A DNA stretch of 7,892 bases. It comes from Chlamydiota bacterium. GTDB taxonomy: Bacteria; Chlamydiota; Chlamydiia; Chlamydiales; SM23-39. Shown here piece after piece: positions 5,703 to 7,892 of this stretch (its first letter is position 1; each line of letters starts with the position of its first letter). A model generated the notes under the pieces. It searched no databases. It saw only the letters and a list, made by a program, of their open reading frames with translations, and was not told the DNA's origin. The translations under genes were made by a program, and so were the position numbers. Location of the stretch: the NCBI GenBank assembly GCA_027459365.1, contig DAIDIM010000161.1, positions 1 through 7,892 on the forward strand. The letters run 5' to 3'.

Positions 5703-7671
5703 CAACCGCCTCTGCCGTAAAGCCAAATTCGACTGCAAGTTCTTGCGCTGGCGCTGATAAACCAAAGCTATGCATGCAAATCGCAATTCCATCAATGCCG
5801 ATGTATTTATGCCATCCAAGCTCAGTTCCCGCCTCAATTGCAACCCTTTTCCCTAAATCGCCGCCAAGAATTGTATTTTTATAAGCAGCATCCTGTTTCT
5901 CAAATAACTGCCAGCAAGGCATCGAAACAACCCGCACATCTTTTCCCTGCTTTTCGAGCAAACTCGCCGCTTCCAATGCGACATGTAACTCTGATCCAGT
6001 GGAAAACAGCGTGAAATCGGGCTTCTTCTTCTCTTTTTTAACAATATAGGCGCCCCTCCCTACTCCATCTTTGAAAGAGACTTGGGTCTCTTTCAAATCG
6101 GGCAAGTTTTGTCGAGATAAGACAAGCGCCGTAGGGCCCTTATATTGAAGGGCTGCAATCCAAGCCATTCGCACCTCATGAGAATCGGCGGGACGAATCA
6201 GATTTAAGTGAGGCATTGCGCGAAGAGACGATAATTGCTCAATCGATTGATGGGTTGGTCCATCTTCACCGAGGAAAATAGAATCATGTGTAAATTGGTA
6301 AATCACATGATATGGCGTGAGCGCTGCAAGTCGTATAGAATTGCGCATATAATCTGAGAATGTAAAGAACGTTCCACAATAGGGCTGAAACATCCCGCAA
6401 AGAGAGAGTCCATTACAAATCGTTCCCATCCCAAATTCCCTCACACCAAATTTGATATTTCGTCCGCTAAAATTGAGAGGCGCAATGATCGGATAATCTT
6501 TCATCATCGTCAAATCGGAAACTGATAAATCGGCAGATCCTCCCACTAACTGAGGCAATAATTTTCCAAGAGTTTGCAATATCTCTTGAGAAGCAGCTCG
6601 ACCCGCAATAGGGGCCTTGATTTCAATCGCTTTCAATCTTTCTTCCAAATCACTCGGCAGATAGTAGCTTTTCATTCGATCAAACTGTAACGCACGATCT
6701 GGATTCCTGTTTGCCCACTTCTTAAACATCTCATTCCAAGATGTTTCTAATTGCGAATCTTGAGACAACCTATTCTGAAAATATTTTTTTACCTCATCCG
6801 GCACATAAAACTCTTCGAGAGGAATACCCAAGGCCTCTTTGGATGCAATCACCTCATCTTTCCCAAGAGGTGATCCATGCACTTTTGAAGTTCCCGCTTT
6901 ATTCGGGGAACCCTTGCCGATAACTGTATGAACGATCACAAGGGTTGGCTTATCCTGTTTTTTTTGCAATCCACCAAGAACCCTTTCCATCTCATCAAAA
7001 TCATAGCCATTGATCTCAAACACATCCCAGCCATACGCCTCGTAGCGCTTTTTCGTATCTTCGGTAAAACATTCCTTGGTCGGTCCATCTAAGCAAATGT
7101 GGTTTGAATCATAGAGCAAGACGAGATTGTTCAAATTCAAGTGACCTGCAAAGCAAGAGGCTTCCGAAGAGACCCCCTCCATCATACAACCATCACCTGC
7201 GACACAATAGATTTTGTTATCAAAAATCGGAAAATCCTTCTGATTGAATTTCGACCCCAGCAACTTCATACCAAGTGCCATCCCAATCGCATTCCCCACA
7301 CCCTGCCCCAATGGACCCGTCGTCGCCTCAACACCATCTGTCAAACCATATTCGGGATGGCCTGGCGTATGTGAATGGAGCTGTCTGAAGCGTTTAATCT
7401 CATCTAACGACAGATTAAAACCAGACAAATGCAAGCAAGAGTATAGCCACATGGAACCATGGCCGGCAGACAATACCAAGCGATCTCGATTCATCCACTT
7501 CGAATTTTTAGGATTATGACGCAGCAATACGCCATATAAATAGGCTCCCAACTCCGCACATCCCATTGGCATTCCAGGATGGCCAGAATTCGCCTTTTGC
7601 ACTGCATCCATTGAAAGACCACGAATGGTCATCGCTATTTTACTTAAGATTTTTTTCTGATTATCGTCCAT
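5683..7671 (-). CDS. tkt: Transketolase
   Basis: This cytoplasmic thiamine-diphosphate enzyme moves two-carbon ketol units between sugar phosphates in the non-oxidative pentose phosphate pathway, linking ribose-5-phosphate and erythrose-4-phosphate supply to glycolysis. The 662 residues match the usual bacterial length (about 660). Visible motifs are NSGHPGMPMG (28-37), AGHGSMWLY (69-77), the ThDP/Mg motif from GDG (159-161) to Asn190, VHGSPLG (264-270), the catalytic Glu412 in VREFGMG, HDSIFLGEDGPTHQ (462-475) and Arg520 in the substrate-binding LSRQNLP. All three domains (PP, Pyr and C-terminal) are intact. The start at 7671 is supported by a TAGG 5 nt upstream and by a -10 box at 7697-7702. 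The gene stands alone on its strand, next to the convergent kinase-like gene, so it is probably monocistronic. Confidence 0.95.
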   Translation of the reverse strand: MDDNQKKILSKIAMTIRGLSMDAVQKANSGHPGMPMGCAELGAYLYGVLLRHNPKNSKWMNRDRLVLSAGHGSMWLYSCLHLSGFNLSLDEIKRFRQLHSHTPGHPEYGLTDGVEATTGPLGQGVGNAIGMALGMKLLGSKFNQKDFPIFDNKIYCVAGDGCMMEGVSSEASCFAGHLNLNNLVLLYDSNHICLDGPTKECFTEDTKKRYEAYGWDVFEINGYDFDEMERVLGGLQKKQDKPTLVIVHTVIGKGSPNKAGTSKVHGSPLGKDEVIASKEALGIPLEEFYVPDEVKKYFQNRLSQDSQLETSWNEMFKKWANRNPDRALQFDRMKSYYLPSDLEERLKAIEIKAPIAGRAASQEILQTLGKLLPQLVGGSADLSVSDLTMMKDYPIIAPLNFSGRNIKFGVREFGMGTICNGLSLCGMFQPYCGTFFTFSDYMRNSIRLAALTPYHVIYQFTHDSIFLGEDGPTHQSIEQLSSLRAMPHLNLIRPADSHEVRMAWIAALQYKGPTALVLSRQNLPDLKETQVSFKDGVGRGAYIVKKEKKKPDFTLFSTGSELHVALEAASLLEKQGKDVRVVSMPCWQLFEKQDAAYKNTILGGDLGKRVAIEAGTELGWHKYIGIDGIAICMHSFGLSAPAQELAVEFGFTAEAVVKKLIG

Positions 7672-7696
7672 GATCGCCTATCTCTATTTTTAATGG

Positions 7697-7702
7697 AGTA
7701 TA
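7697..7702 (-). promoter_or_regulatory. Probable -10 box of the tkt promoter
   Basis: TATACT on the minus strand lies 25 nt upstream of the tkt ATG and predicts a leader of about 20 nt carrying a weak TAGG Shine-Dalgarno site (7677-7680). The region 17 nt upstream (TTTCTA) is a poor -35 (3 of 6). The same hexamer lies before asnB. Positions 7703-7751 between this box and the repeat are AT-rich and hold no other recognised feature. Confidence 0.45.
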
Positions 7703-7751
7703 GCTTGTCATATCTTTTTTAGAAAGGAAAGTGCAAATCAAAAAACATTAT

Positions 7752-7892
7752 CTCGACTTATGTCATTTTTTGAAAGGCAGATCCGAGGGAGGCGTCCGAT
7801 GATTTTATTATTTTTTTGCGAGTTAATAGCAGCAACGTCCCTATTGACGAGTAAAAAAATAATAAAAGCGCGGACGCTCTCACCGGAGATGC
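7752..7892. mobile_element. Palindromic MITE-like element, copy 2, truncated by window edge
   Basis: These 141 bases align without gaps to 791-931 with seven differences (about 95% identity), in the same orientation. The left terminus CTCGACTTATGTCATTTTTT is identical, while the preceding bases differ from copy 1, confirming the boundary. The right arm and any target duplication lie beyond the window. The long AT stem and GTCCG/CGGAC stem are conserved, and the apical stem is better paired than in copy 1. It sits about 50 bp upstream of the tkt -10 box and could influence that promoter. Confidence 0.82.

Overview
The window looks like chromosomal DNA from a chlamydia-related bacterium, most likely an environmental (Parachlamydiales-type) chlamydia. 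This is an inference from gene content: a TyrP-type aromatic amino acid transporter of the kind found in chlamydiae, a glutamine-dependent asparagine synthetase, a transketolase, two unfamiliar exported proteins, moderately AT-rich DNA and weak Shine-Dalgarno sites. No 16S or other definitive marker is present, so the placement is tentative.

Layout, left to right. Positions 1-719 (minus) hold the N-terminal 239 codons of an exported protein that runs off the left edge and contains propeller-like repeats of about 52 residues. Positions 791-955 hold a complete palindromic mobile-element-like repeat with 20-22 bp terminal inverted repeats and a candidate 5-bp target duplication. Positions 1003-4840 (minus) hold a compact gene set transcribed in the order asnB (asparagine synthetase), an exported protein made of two related halves, and tyrP. 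The spacings are 17 nt and then a 4-nt stop/start overlap, so an operon is likely. Positions 4887-5702 (plus) encode a membrane-anchored protein with faint protein-kinase-fold features, divergent from asnB. Its end overlaps by 20 bp the convergent end of transketolase (5683-7671, minus). Positions 7752-7892 hold the start of a second copy of the palindromic repeat, cut off by the window edge, in the same orientation as the first.

The three-gene minus-strand set suggests amino acid handling: AsnB makes asparagine from aspartate and glutamine, TyrP imports aromatic amino acids, and the exported protein between them acts outside the inner membrane in an unknown role. Transketolase serves the non-oxidative pentose phosphate pathway and has its own likely promoter. 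The main unusual element is the repeat. The two copies are about 95% identical and fold as one long imperfect hairpin. Four of their seven differences fall at paired positions, and each keeps or improves pairing.
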